DNA from: Candidatus Nitrosocosmicus arcticus
GTDB taxonomy: Archaea; Thermoproteota; Nitrososphaeria; Nitrososphaerales; Nitrososphaeraceae
Direction of reading: 5' to 3'
Assembly (NCBI RefSeq): GCF_007826885.1
Contig: NZ_ML675582.1
Coordinates: 1-64,000 of the forward strand
DNA: 64,000 nucleotides
A program made the translations under genes and the position numbers. Position 1 is the first letter of the stretch, and the number at the start of each line of letters is the position of its first letter. Shown here in pieces: positions 17,319 to 26,357 of this stretch. The notes under the pieces were generated by a model, which made no database searches, had not been told where the DNA came from, and was given only the letters and a program-made list of their open reading frames with translations.

Positions 17319-18367
17319 ACTGGAGTAACTGGAGTGAATTTTAGTCCGGTCATTTCATCAAATCCTGACATTACGTTAAGGTTTTGAATTGCTGAGCCTG
17401 CCGCACCTTTCATTAGATTATCAGAAGCAGACATTGCTACGATTCGTTTATTATCTTCATCCAAGTCGAACCCAACATCGCAAAAATTAGATGCTATCAC
17501 AAACTTCGGATCTGGAAATTTGTATATACCATTCTTGTCTCTTATTAACCTCACGAAGGATTCATCTTTGTACGAATTCCTATACATTTTCCACAGTTCT
17601 AACTCACTTAGATCTTTATTTAAAAATGCATGATTAGTGGTCAATATCCCCCTCACCATATTAACGGCATGAGGAGTCATACTAACATGAATTTTCTTGC
17701 CGCCCAACAAACTTAGCTCCTGTTCTATTTCGCCGGTATGACGATGTTTGGCTGGTTTATAAGGACGGATAACTCCATAACGCATGGCATGATGTGTTGC
17801 AGAATTTGCCTGTGCGCCTGCGCCTGATGAGCCTATCTTACTATCCACCACAAGATGCTCGGTATCAATCACGTCATTCTCAATTAATGGTTTTAACGCG
17901 AGAAGGGAAGTAACAGCCATACAGCCAGGACATGAAACCAGTTTTGCATTTTTGATTTGATCGCGATGAAATTCTGGAACTCCATAAACCGACTTTGAAA
18001 GCATTTCAGGACAAGGATGTTCCCATCCATACCATTTAACATAATCCTCTGGATTCTTCAATCTAAAATCGGCAGAAAGATCAATTATTTTGACACCCCT
18101 CTTAAAAAGTTCGTTAACGATTTTATTAGATTTACCATGAGGAACAGAAACAAAAACTATTTCACATTCGTCAGTCAATTTGTCAAGATTAAGATCTGAA
18201 AATGTTAAATTAATAAAACTTTTTAGACTTGGATGAATTCTATGCACATATTCACCTACTCTTTGTCTCGATGTAACCATCGATATCTCCACCTTAGGAT
18301 GAGTTACTAACAGCCGCAGCAACTCTCCACCCACAAAACCTGAAGCTCCTATAACTCCAATTTTCAT
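17315..18367 (-). CDS. lysY: [LysW]-aminoadipyl phosphate/[LysW]-glutamyl phosphate reductase
   Basis: NADPH-dependent reductase that turns the acyl phosphate made by LysZ into a semialdehyde. The 350-residue protein is ArgC-like: GVIGASGFVGGELLRLL at residues 4-20, the catalytic Cys in VSCPGCMAVTSLLALKPL near 144-161, SSGAGAQANSATHHA near 180-194 and the HRHTGEIEQEL motif near 208-218. The order lysY-lysZ-lysJ with short overlaps is the standard processing block of the carrier-bound pathway. Confidence 0.93.
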   Translation of the reverse strand: MKIGVIGASGFVGGELLRLLVTHPKVEISMVTSRQRVGEYVHRIHPSLKSFINLTFSDLNLDKLTDECEIVFVSVPHGKSNKIVNELFKRGVKIIDLSADFRLKNPEDYVKWYGWEHPCPEMLSKSVYGVPEFHRDQIKNAKLVSCPGCMAVTSLLALKPLIENDVIDTEHLVVDSKIGSSGAGAQANSATHHAMRYGVIRPYKPAKHRHTGEIEQELSLLGGKKIHVSMTPHAVNMVRGILTTNHAFLNKDLSELELWKMYRNSYKDESFVRLIRDKNGIYKFPDPKFVIASNFCDVGFDLDEDNKRIVAMSASDNLMKGAAGSAIQNLNVMSGFDEMTGLKFTPVTPV

Positions 18368-18494
18368 TTAGAATTCCTCAATGTATATTCATTTACCTCC
18401 CTTTCAAATAAAAAGTATTTATCGACAATGAATTTCATAAATAATAAATCGTTCAATAATCCTCATTTAAATTTTTTGTCGATTGTAGTTATTC

Positions 18495-19367
18495 CTATCT
18501 TTTGTTACAATCCTTTACATATTCAATAATCATATCGGCAATATCAATTCCAGTAGCTAAACTTGCTCCCCTAAACTCCACGGTATTATTTATTTCGTGC
18601 ACTAATAGTCCCCGTTTTTGATCTTCCATCATATCTATACCTAGAACACCTGTACCTACCACTCGTGCGGCCTTTATAGCTAATTCCTCCAACTCGGAAG
18701 TGATTTCAATTAATTCAGCCTTTCCGCCTTTGGCTACATTCGTCCGCCATTCATCATCAGATGAATATCTATATACTGCTGCAATCAATTTTTCACCTAC
18801 TACAATGCAACGAATATCTCTTGGAGGCCTATGAATTAGTTCCTGAAAATAAAAAATACTTGAGAATGGGCTAGTACTTTCTTGCCTCATTTCCACAATT
18901 ATCTTCCCTATTTCTTTATTCCGTACAGGGAATACACCACGTCCCCAAGAGCCAATCACTGGTTTGAATACCAACGGATTCTGTTCCAAGTCCATAGTAT
19001 TTATAAAGTTAAAGGCAGAATCCGAATTAAATGAGAAATAAGATTTAGGGGTCTGGATTTTGTTTTTCTTGAGGATCATTGATGTCAATAATTTGTTTCC
19101 ACATACTTCTCCGATTCTTGAACTATTAATCACATTATAGCCACACATCTCTAAGCAATAGGTAAGAAATTGTCCCCGAAAGTAGCTTATGCTGCGTTGT
19201 AACAGTATATCTCCAAATTCAAATTCATTTGAATCTAAATCATCCGTATCAATAATGATATTTCTTGAATCGACTAATCTTACGTCGATTCCTTTTTTAA
19301 TTGCAGTATTATAGAGAGCCTTTTCTTCAAACCTTAATTTATCAAAAAGGATATCTAATTTTACCAT
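18495..19367 (-). CDS. argX: Glutamate--LysW ligase (second LysX paralog, ArgX type)
   Basis: A second ATP-grasp ligase (290 residues) sharing the design of the lysX product: LVFKPVIGSWGRGVFPVRN near 136-154, RPPRDIRCIVVGEKLIAAVY near 184-203, LGIDMMED near 245 and EINNTVEFRGA near 264. It follows argG by 2 bp, which in archaea with two such ligases is where the glutamate-specific ArgX sits, feeding arginine synthesis through LysW-glutamate. The residues after the NNT motif (VEFRGASLATGID) differ from the lysX copy (TEFKNTVRVTGVD), as expected if substrate choice differs. The argX assignment is therefore inference from context plus motif. Confidence 0.84.
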   Translation of the reverse strand: MVKLDILFDKLRFEEKALYNTAIKKGIDVRLVDSRNIIIDTDDLDSNEFEFGDILLQRSISYFRGQFLTYCLEMCGYNVINSSRIGEVCGNKLLTSMILKKNKIQTPKSYFSFNSDSAFNFINTMDLEQNPLVFKPVIGSWGRGVFPVRNKEIGKIIVEMRQESTSPFSSIFYFQELIHRPPRDIRCIVVGEKLIAAVYRYSSDDEWRTNVAKGGKAELIEITSELEELAIKAARVVGTGVLGIDMMEDQKRGLLVHEINNTVEFRGASLATGIDIADMIIEYVKDCNKR

Positions 19368-19369
19368 TT

Positions 19370-20557
19370 TTACTCCTTATTTTCCATAATTTTTGAATTT
19401 GCTGCGGTAGATTGTAGACCCCAAAGTGCGACAAATCCTCTCGCCAACGTTTGGTCGAAGTTAGAACTGGACAAATAAGTTACTGTATCATTATTATATA
19501 GCGAAAACATTGATTTTCTCCCTACCACTCGATAGGATCCGTTATGCATTTTAACCTTTATTTCGCCGTTTACCCTTTGTTGCGTTCGCTCGATAAAAGC
19601 ATTCAAGTCCGATAAAAGCGGGTCTAGCCACAACCCTGAATATGATAACCATGCCCACTGTTCATCGACTAGTAGTTTGAAACGAAGCTCAGAGTTAGTT
19701 AACACCAATTTTTCAAGATCTTTGTGAGCTTCTATTAATACAAGTGCAGCAGGAGCCTCATACACCTCACGGGATTTTATACCCACTATTCTATCCTCAA
19801 TGTGGTCAATTATGCCAACTCCATGTGATCCCGCAATATTATTGAGTTCGGTGATCAGTTTTTCTAAGTCCATTTTTTGATCGTTCATAGAAATAGGTAT
19901 TCCTTTTTCGAATCCGATCGTTACATAATCAGTAGAGGTATTGTCCTGATGAACGTACTTCAGTGAATCACTAGGAGGTTCGTTCTCTAAATTCTCTAGG
20001 AGTCCACCTTCAATAGCCCGACCCCATAGATTTTCATCAATACTATATTTCTTAGCTATTTCGCTTATTTTGATTCCAGTCTCATTGGCATATTTTAGTT
20101 CCTTATCCCTTGTAAGGTTCATATCTCTAATTGGAGCAATTATATTCAAATTAGGATCTAATGATCTAATTGTAAGATCAAATCTAACTTGATCGTTACC
20201 CTTCCCTGTGCATCCATGAGATATAGACATAGCATTATATTTTTTGGCCATATAAACAGCTTTACTAGCAATTAGCGGTCGAGCTAATGCAGTAGCAAGT
20301 GGATATTTTTGTTGATAAAGTGCGTTTGCCTTTATTGCTGGAGTTACATAGTCGTGAACAAATTCGTGTTTTGAATCAACATAAATATGCTCTACGGCTC
20401 CTAGTTCTGACGAAATTCTTTCAATTTCGTCAAAATCATCGTTTTGACCTACATCAATAGTAAGCGTAATTACATCAAGTTTATGAAGATTCTGTAAATA
20501 TTTCACACAAACAGACGTATCTAATCCACCCGAAAAAGCTAGAATTACTTTGCTCAT
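19370..20557 (-). CDS. argG: Argininosuccinate synthase
   Basis: Joins citrulline and aspartate using ATP, the penultimate step to arginine. About 395 residues: the PP-loop ATP site VILAFSGGLDTSVCVKYL near 4-21, ISHGCTGKGNDQVRFDLT near 111-128 and SREVYEAPAALVL near 267-279, all typical of ArgG. The frame also allows a start two codons earlier (20563). The ATG at 20557 (MSKVILAF) fits the family better. It is the first gene of the lys/arg cluster, so the main promoter should lie in 20564-20653. The partner argH is not in the window. Confidence 0.95.
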   Translation of the reverse strand: MSKVILAFSGGLDTSVCVKYLQNLHKLDVITLTIDVGQNDDFDEIERISSELGAVEHIYVDSKHEFVHDYVTPAIKANALYQQKYPLATALARPLIASKAVYMAKKYNAMSISHGCTGKGNDQVRFDLTIRSLDPNLNIIAPIRDMNLTRDKELKYANETGIKISEIAKKYSIDENLWGRAIEGGLLENLENEPPSDSLKYVHQDNTSTDYVTIGFEKGIPISMNDQKMDLEKLITELNNIAGSHGVGIIDHIEDRIVGIKSREVYEAPAALVLIEAHKDLEKLVLTNSELRFKLLVDEQWAWLSYSGLWLDPLLSDLNAFIERTQQRVNGEIKVKMHNGSYRVVGRKSMFSLYNNDTVTYLSSSNFDQTLARGFVALWGLQSTAANSKIMENKE

Positions 20558-20653
20558 TAACACGCGTCCGTAGCATAATTGATAATTTAATCTTTGTGAA
20601 ATAAAAAAAATAAAAATGTTCGGAATAAAAGATTTATCAATCCTTTAATAAAA

Positions 20654-20911
20654 CTATACTCCGATCTCCTTGGCTAATTTTATAATTTTCTTTCCTTCTT
20701 TAGTCAATTTATTATAAGTTTTGTTTTTCACGTTACTTCGTTCTACTAGTCCTTTTTCCTCAGCTTTTATGAGTAATTTATGACCATACCCATAAGCCCC
20801 CAATTTCTTCAACAAATCTCTTGTAGAATACTCCTTTTCTCCTATAGTCTTTATCAATTTCACTAAAGCTCTCTCTTCGATCATTATTTTTATTAAATTT
20901 GCGTCACGCAT
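20654..20911 (-). CDS. Small winged-helix protein
   Basis: An 85-residue protein that is mostly one winged-helix domain: LVKLIKTIGEKEYSTRDLLK near 17-36, recognition helix around GYGHKLLIKAEEKGLVERS, then a wing and KLTKEGKKIIKLAKE. It probably binds DNA. It lies 90 bp upstream of argG on the same strand and could regulate the lys/arg cluster, but that is only suggested by position. Confidence 0.72.
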   Translation of the reverse strand: MRDANLIKIMIEERALVKLIKTIGEKEYSTRDLLKKLGAYGYGHKLLIKAEEKGLVERSNVKNKTYNKLTKEGKKIIKLAKEIGV

Positions 20912-21145
20912 GATAGTAAAGTGATATTAAGGATATTTATGGGTTACTTTTTTTGGCAACAAATATCGATATTAATCATAGAATAGTTCAGTCATTGGAA
21001 AAAAATAACAGTAACAAATCAGAAAATCCTCCTACTTTTTTACCAGAGAACAAAATTGTTGGATCAAAATCTTATGATCGCCTATTAATCAAGTATAAAA
21101 CGGCTGAAACAAAAATTTTTAAACCTCGTAGAATTCAAGTTGAGT

Positions 21146-22228
21146 ATGAAGATCACTGTATCAGCAATAAAAGCAGACATTGGAGGAATCGGAGGACATA
21201 CGAGACCGAGTGATAAATTGGTTCAAACCGTTAAAGATTTTGTGCTAAAAAATGGAAAAGGAATGTTGATTGATAGTTACATAGGATATACCGGCGATGA
21301 TATCCACATTGTGATGACCCATACACTTGGCATAGACAATAAAGAAATTCACAAACTTGCTTGGGATGCATTTACTGAGGGGACAAAAATTGCTAAAGAG
21401 CAGGGTTTATACGGCGCGGGGCAAGATTTGCTTAAAGACTCATTTTCGGGAAATGTAAAAGGGATGGGACCCGGGGTTGCTGAAATAGAAATGGAAGAAA
21501 GACCTAGCGAAGTATTTTGTGTATTTGCAGCAGACAAAACTGAGCCAGGGGCTTATAATTTTCCCCTTTGGAGAATGTTTGTCGACGCAAGAAGTAATAC
21601 GGGGCTGATCATTAATGAGGAGCTGGCAGAAGGTGTAATATTTAGGATCATGGATGTAATGTCAGGGAAAATTGCTGATCTAAAATTATGGAACGATAAG
21701 CCAGAGTTAGAGGCTGCGTTGATGTATCCCGGTAGATATGTGGTACATTCTGTGTTAACACACCAACATGAACAAATTGTGTCAAGTTCCACCGACAGGC
21801 TTCATAATATCGCAGGAACTTATGTGGGAAAAGATGATCCAATTGCAATCGTAAGAACCCAAAAGAATTTTCCCGCCACAGAAGAAGCTGGTAGCGCTTT
21901 TAACGATCCTCATATAGTTGCCGGCAACACTAGGGGGAGTCATCACATGCCATTTATGCCCGTTTCATTAAACTCTGCAGCAAGTTTGAATTACTCCATT
22001 CCCATGGTATCGTGCTTGCTGTTTAGTATGCACAACGGAAAGCTTACAGGTCCTCATGATGGATTTGGGACAGCTGATTGGGAATACCAGCGTAGGTTAG
22101 CATCTGAGCGTGCAATGATGATGAGAGTTCAAGGATTTATCCATCCAGCAACACTTGTACCTGAAGAATTAGAATATAATAAAGGATATGAGGCCAGAAT
22201 GGCTAAATTAAATGAAAAATTCAAATAA
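21146..22228 (+). CDS. fbp: Fructose-1,6-bisphosphate aldolase/phosphatase
   Basis: The archaeal bifunctional enzyme makes fructose 6-phosphate from triose phosphates in two steps at one active site and so drives gluconeogenesis. The 360-residue protein has SAIKADIGGIGGHTRPSD at residues 5-22, TGDDIHIVMTHT near 50-61, PGAYNFPLWRMFVD near 131-144 and DPHIVAGNTRGSHHMPFMP near 253-271. A TTG two codons upstream (21140) is possible, but ATG 21146 gives the family's usual MKITVSAIKADIGG start. It overlaps the triosephosphate isomerase gene by 17 bp, linking two consecutive steps of the pathway. Confidence 0.95.
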   Translation: MKITVSAIKADIGGIGGHTRPSDKLVQTVKDFVLKNGKGMLIDSYIGYTGDDIHIVMTHTLGIDNKEIHKLAWDAFTEGTKIAKEQGLYGAGQDLLKDSFSGNVKGMGPGVAEIEMEERPSEVFCVFAADKTEPGAYNFPLWRMFVDARSNTGLIINEELAEGVIFRIMDVMSGKIADLKLWNDKPELEAALMYPGRYVVHSVLTHQHEQIVSSSTDRLHNIAGTYVGKDDPIAIVRTQKNFPATEEAGSAFNDPHIVAGNTRGSHHMPFMPVSLNSAASLNYSIPMVSCLLFSMHNGKLTGPHDGFGTADWEYQRRLASERAMMMRVQGFIHPATLVPEELEYNKGYEARMAKLNEKFK

Positions 22229-22919
22229 ACCAGCACAAACTAAAATGTCTAACAGAAAGGGACCGCTCATAATCAATTTTAAAAACTATCTAGAGATTTC
22301 AGGCGATAAGGCCTTGTCGCTTACAAAAGAAGCTGAACGAGTTAGCGAGCAGACGGATATTGAAATAGTTCTGTCTCCCCCCCAGGTCCTATTAGCGTGG
22401 CTGGCAAAAAATACAAAATTAAGTGTAATAGCACAACATTTAGATGTTCAACAACCAGGTCCAAGCACGGGTTTTTCAATTCCAGAGATTGTTAAAGATG
22501 TCGGTGGAGCCGGGTCGCTAATCAATCATAGTGAACATCCAATAAATCTGAATATTATAAGAGATTTGATTCCCAGATTGCGCTCGCTAGGTCTATTAAG
22601 CATTGTTTGTGCCAAAAATTTGGCGGAACTAAGAGATATTAGTTCTATAGGACCAGATTTTGTAGCCATAGAGCCCCCAGAATTAATCGGAACCAAAAAA
22701 TCTATTTCTACAGAAAAACCATCTTTAATTACTGATTCGTTTCAACATTTAAAATTAGAGGCAAGTCGATCCCAATTGATTTGTGGTGCCGGAATAAATT
22801 CATCGGAAGATGTAAGAATCGCAGTTCAATTGGGCTCAAAAGGGATACTCGCAGCTAGTAGTGTGGTAAAGTCAAAAAATTGGTACGAAAAGATTTATGA
22901 ATTGGCATCGCAATTTTGA
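22212..22919 (+). CDS. tpiA: Triosephosphate isomerase
   Basis: Interconverts dihydroxyacetone phosphate and glyceraldehyde 3-phosphate, supplying both substrates of the preceding aldolase. The archaeal short type is about 225 residues. Here 235 residues run from the ATG at 22212, or 224 from the ATG at 22245, where MSNRKGPLIINFKNY would begin; the second fits better. Catalytic residues are visible: Lys in NFKNY, His in INHSEHP near 109-115 and Glu in VAIEPPELIG near 153-162. The phosphate-binding CGAGINSSEDV and LGSKGILAASSVVKS complete the barrel. Confidence 0.94.
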   Translation: MKNSNKPAQTKMSNRKGPLIINFKNYLEISGDKALSLTKEAERVSEQTDIEIVLSPPQVLLAWLAKNTKLSVIAQHLDVQQPGPSTGFSIPEIVKDVGGAGSLINHSEHPINLNIIRDLIPRLRSLGLLSIVCAKNLAELRDISSIGPDFVAIEPPELIGTKKSISTEKPSLITDSFQHLKLEASRSQLICGAGINSSEDVRIAVQLGSKGILAASSVVKSKNWYEKIYELASQF

Positions 22920-22982
22920 AGTTAGAAAATATAGTACCGAAAAAATTCTTTTTAAATGATTCCAACCAAATCATTGTAACTA

Positions 22983-23891
22983 ATGTATAAGAAGTACGAT
23001 TTATCAGATATTCAGAAAAGAGTGATAGATCTCTTACAAAATAATAATCCTATGTCTAGTAGTGAAATTTCAATCAAACTAGGAACTAATCGTATTACCA
23101 TATCCAAATATCTCGATATATTATATTTCCAAAAAATTCTTAACAAGAAAAAAATAGGCTCAGTAAACTTTTGGTTTTTAGACCCTGGAATAATCAATTT
23201 AGATTTGAAAGATGAAAATTTCCTTGAGATTCAACAAAAGATCATAGAATCCTTAATCAATGGCCAAAAGGAATTCACAGATAATATAGTCCTAAGTCTG
23301 ATCAACCGGAATCTCAATTTGAGAAAAATTTTTACAGATGTTTGTTTCCCCGTTTTAAATACCATTCTGGAATTATATAGCAGAGGGAAAATAGGTAAGA
23401 CCGAAAAAATTCACTTACTTACTAATCTTACAGACTCATTCAGGTTATTGAGAAATATTATTAAAACCAATAATAGTTATAATCGAAGGTTCGGTAACTC
23501 CTTGCTTGTAATAGTATCTGGCGACGACGAATCTTTACCTATTTGCATAATGATTGATATATTGACAAGGCAAGATGGCCTAAATTCTACCCTTATAGGA
23601 AATGTTGAAAATTTTATTGATCCCTTTTTTGATATAGATTTTCAACGTTATATCAACAAATTATCTAAAAGAGCAAAGGGAAAAACCAGTATTATCGTTG
23701 TTTCACATAACGAAACGGCCATAAGATTTCTACACTCGGCTCTAGTCAATACGGATGCCATGGAAAAATATCAAATCATCGTTTTCTCAAATAAGGTAAT
23801 GAAAGAAAAATTGGAAAAATCAGTATCTAGCCCAATATATTCAGACATTGAACTATTCTTAAGCGAACTAGAGATAAAGAATACTAATTAG
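22983..23891 (+). CDS. Winged-helix regulator with an uncharacterised C-terminal domain
   Basis: A 302-residue protein. Residues 5-75 form a helix-turn-helix/winged helix (IQKRVIDLLQNNNPMSSSEI, then LGTNRITISKYLDILYFQK). Residues 165-300 look like an alpha/beta domain with hydrophobic strands (SLLVIVSGDDESLPICI near 172-188, KTSIIVVSHNETAIRFL near 234-250, YQIIVFSNKV near 260-269), recalling flavodoxin-like or receiver folds, but I recognise no known family. A TATA-like tttttaaatg about 30 bp before the ATG suggests its own leaderless promoter. It converges with the radical SAM gene (5 bp apart). Confidence 0.65.
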   Translation: MYKKYDLSDIQKRVIDLLQNNNPMSSSEISIKLGTNRITISKYLDILYFQKILNKKKIGSVNFWFLDPGIINLDLKDENFLEIQQKIIESLINGQKEFTDNIVLSLINRNLNLRKIFTDVCFPVLNTILELYSRGKIGKTEKIHLLTNLTDSFRLLRNIIKTNNSYNRRFGNSLLVIVSGDDESLPICIMIDILTRQDGLNSTLIGNVENFIDPFFDIDFQRYINKLSKRAKGKTSIIVVSHNETAIRFLHSALVNTDAMEKYQIIVFSNKVMKEKLEKSVSSPIYSDIELFLSELEIKNTN

Positions 23892-23896
23892 ATATC

Positions 23897-25621
23897 TTAT
23901 GCATATTGTGTCTTGATTTTTTCAATTACTTTCTCGTGTTCAGGGCTCTTCTTACGAGCGTATCTTTCCATAGCATTTAGAGGTACCCCTCCTAGTGTCC
24001 TAGCAAGTGATGCAAAGAAGAATTTCTTTACTGGATCATTTTGGCCAACTTTGTGCATGAACTTGTGAATCGCATATTTGAAGTTGTGTTGCCATGTTTT
24101 ATACATAACTCCCAATTTTGCTGGATCCATTGTGTTACCTATATCAAAAAAGTCGGACTTTTCTAACAGACCAATCGGAACAAAAGTCAAGGGCGTTACG
24201 GTAAATTTAGAATCAGGTTGTTCTTTTTCTAATTGATGAATAAGCTGGATGGTCTCCCAGCTATCCTCAGCAGTTTCATTGTTATCCAATCCCATGATAA
24301 GGGTAAATGCGGGTACCCAGTAATTTTCATTTAGTGTTTTTACACCTTCCTTCACCACCCAATGCCACTCAGATGGTCTAAAGGGGGCTAACTTTCTGTC
24401 GGCGTATTTCCCAATTAATCGAATGCTGCCCGTTTCTAATCCACATTGTACACCAATATGATTAGTAGGTCCAGCTTTGATTATCCGGGAAAGATTGGGT
24501 ATAAGTTTTTCATCTGCAATGGCACCAGCTAATGTTCCATGTGTAGGATTGGTATGTTCTACTCCTGTTTCCATGATTCCCTTGAATAGTTCTTCAATGG
24601 CTTCCCTATTAGGCTGCATATTTTTGGTCGTCCTTGGATTAAGGCCATAAACAAAGATATCATCGCTATGGATCCAAGCATTTTTTAAACCGCCATATTT
24701 CATATTGATTCGGATTTCTCTTTGCACTTTTTCTACTGGATAATAGCGTAATGGTCGAAGTGTAACATCGCAAAATTTGCATCCTCTCCCGCATCCTCTC
24801 ATTACCTCAACCATTCCATGCATACTGGGATTAACTATATCCGGAATTTCAGCTACACTTGGTTCTCTGGAATAATGAACAAACCTACCATGATATTTCC
24901 TCCCGTTTCTATCAAATTCTTTGATTTCGACCTTAAACTCAGATTTCTTAAAGGGATTAGCGGTTTCCAACTCATTATTGATCATTGCATCAAAGAACCT
25001 CCCGCCTGCGCCGTCGAGTTCAGGTCCAATGCCTCCCAAGTCTCCCTCGACGATTGCGTACAACCCATATTCTTCAATTTTGGCGGGGTCATAATTATAC
25101 TGCCACGTCCCGGAGGCCCCAACAACTACTTTGGCCTTGCTTCCATTCCTTTGTTTGGCAGCATTAATTCGATGATGAAGATCTCGGTTATAAAATTCAG
25201 CGTATGACATTTGTTTCCTCCCATAAGTAAACGTCATTGTAACAGGGCCCATTCCTAGTGGGTCCATTTCATAAGTACCTACGAATTCAGTTTGTGGACC
25301 AATAAATTTATCAATGTGATCGGGATGAGCAACAACTACGTCCTCCTTCGCATATCCGTCCCTCAATAAGGCGGCTTCAACTTTTCTCAAGCCATATGGT
25401 GCGTAATCGGCCAATCCGTTAGAATTAGCAATCGGGTTACAAATAAAATCAAAAAGCAATTTAGGGGTTACTTGATTTCCTAATATTTTATACCAAATAG
25501 AATCATGACTACGGTTTGGATCCAGTGCAGGAGCACACCCAAAAAATGATGCAAGTGAAATTCCTCGATAGGGAGACATTAATGTTCTATCAGCGGTAAG
25601 AACAACCTTTGGATACTTCAT
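23897..25621 (-). CDS. Radical SAM enzyme with N-terminal cobalamin-binding-like domain
   Basis: A 574-residue protein. Residues 1-210 look like the B12-binding-type domain that precedes many radical SAM enzymes (VLTADRTLMSPYRG at the start, then VVGASGTWQYNYDPA near 167-181). The radical SAM core follows with the 4Fe-4S motif in GCGRGCKFCDVT near 276-287 and partners such as AWIHSDDIFVYG near 317-328 and GVQCGLETGS. Families of this build include methylthiotransferase-like enzymes, the archaeal lipid ring-forming Grs proteins and peptide-modifying enzymes. I cannot tell which applies. It stands alone between convergent genes. Confidence 0.78.
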   Translation of the reverse strand: MKYPKVVLTADRTLMSPYRGISLASFFGCAPALDPNRSHDSIWYKILGNQVTPKLLFDFICNPIANSNGLADYAPYGLRKVEAALLRDGYAKEDVVVAHPDHIDKFIGPQTEFVGTYEMDPLGMGPVTMTFTYGRKQMSYAEFYNRDLHHRINAAKQRNGSKAKVVVGASGTWQYNYDPAKIEEYGLYAIVEGDLGGIGPELDGAGGRFFDAMINNELETANPFKKSEFKVEIKEFDRNGRKYHGRFVHYSREPSVAEIPDIVNPSMHGMVEVMRGCGRGCKFCDVTLRPLRYYPVEKVQREIRINMKYGGLKNAWIHSDDIFVYGLNPRTTKNMQPNREAIEELFKGIMETGVEHTNPTHGTLAGAIADEKLIPNLSRIIKAGPTNHIGVQCGLETGSIRLIGKYADRKLAPFRPSEWHWVVKEGVKTLNENYWVPAFTLIMGLDNNETAEDSWETIQLIHQLEKEQPDSKFTVTPLTFVPIGLLEKSDFFDIGNTMDPAKLGVMYKTWQHNFKYAIHKFMHKVGQNDPVKKFFFASLARTLGGVPLNAMERYARKKSPEHEKVIEKIKTQYA

Positions 25622-25718
25622 ATTATTTGTTATCTCAAAGTGTAGGAATCAAAAAAGATAATTAAAGTTTTCTTATTCAAAATTTAAAAAATTACAACAC
25701 CCTAGATCAACCAGTAAA

Positions 25719-25886
25719 TTATTTCTTTGCACCTAGGGTTCTATTCTTTAATCGCATTTGACTGCCGTGACACTTTCTACACCTAGTTCCGCCTATTGGA
25801 TTTTTTGCTCCGCAATTAAAACAAATTTTAAAAAACAATCGACGCTGCTGGGCAATAGTTCTTTTTGTTACATCGGTAATTGGCAT
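25719..25886 (-). CDS. rpl40e: 50S ribosomal protein L40e
   Basis: A 55-residue zinc-ribbon ribosomal protein without the ubiquitin fusion seen in eukaryotes. It has CFNCGAKNP and CRKCHGSQMRLKN, two CxxC knuckles as in archaeal L40e, and a basic C-terminus. The frame runs seven codons further (to 25907), but the ATG at 25886 gives the usual MPITD start. The gene is free-standing. Confidence 0.92.
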   Translation of the reverse strand: MPITDVTKRTIAQQRRLFFKICFNCGAKNPIGGTRCRKCHGSQMRLKNRTLGAKK

Positions 25887-25979
25887 AATAACTTTTTTAG
25901 AAATCAATCACATTTCTATCTTTCTATTAAGCTTATCAAACCACCTCATAAAATTTATTAATTATCTAAGTGCGGTTAC

Positions 25980-26288
25980 TTGGTGGCTGATTACTTTGAG
26001 GTTGACAGATTAGCTGAAGATATAGCAAAAATATACGCTTCACAACTAGCAGTCTCCATGTTCAAGGTCAACAATAACAAAAGACCCTCGAAAGAGGAAT
26101 TTAGAGGTTTAGTTATTGACTTTATGAACCAATTTGAATTTTCACTAAGCAAATTTCCAGATACAGAAGAGGGGATTAAATTTAAAGAGTATACCAAGAC
26201 TCTCTTAAAAAAAGAAATTGACATAGTTCGTGAAGGAAAGAATAAGGAAGTAGAGAAGAGGTATAAATACTACACAGAATATAGCTAA
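25980..26288 (+). CDS. Conserved-looking small helical protein
   Basis: A 102-residue, mostly helical, charged protein (LAEDIAKIYASQLAVSMFKV near 11-30; a Lys/Glu-rich C-terminus). The start is TTG at 25980 or the adjoining GTG at 25983, since no ATG is close. Base composition and amino-acid use look like genuine coding sequence. No family recognised. It may be transcribed with the genes toward dnaG, though a TATA element separates it from the next one. Confidence 0.6.
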   Translation: MVADYFEVDRLAEDIAKIYASQLAVSMFKVNNNKRPSKEEFRGLVIDFMNQFEFSLSKFPDTEEGIKFKEYTKTLLKKEIDIVREGKNKEVEKRYKYYTEYS

Positions 26289-26320
26289 ATTTCGGGATTT
26301 AGATGTCATGGGAAACATTT

Positions 26321-26330
26321 TATATATAAT
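26321..26330 (+). promoter_or_regulatory. TATA box for the zinc-ribbon membrane protein
   Basis: The element tatatataat lies about 30 bp before the GTG at 26358, the expected spacing for an archaeal promoter whose transcript starts at or next to the start codon. This supports a leaderless mRNA. Confidence 0.5.
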
Positions 26331-26357
26331 GTTTCTTAAATATAACACTGAGAGATA

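Noticed and set aside
20953-21213. 86-codon frame upstream of and overlapping fbp
   Set aside because: Overlaps the start of the aldolase/phosphatase in another frame, and the content looks like a leader region, not protein.
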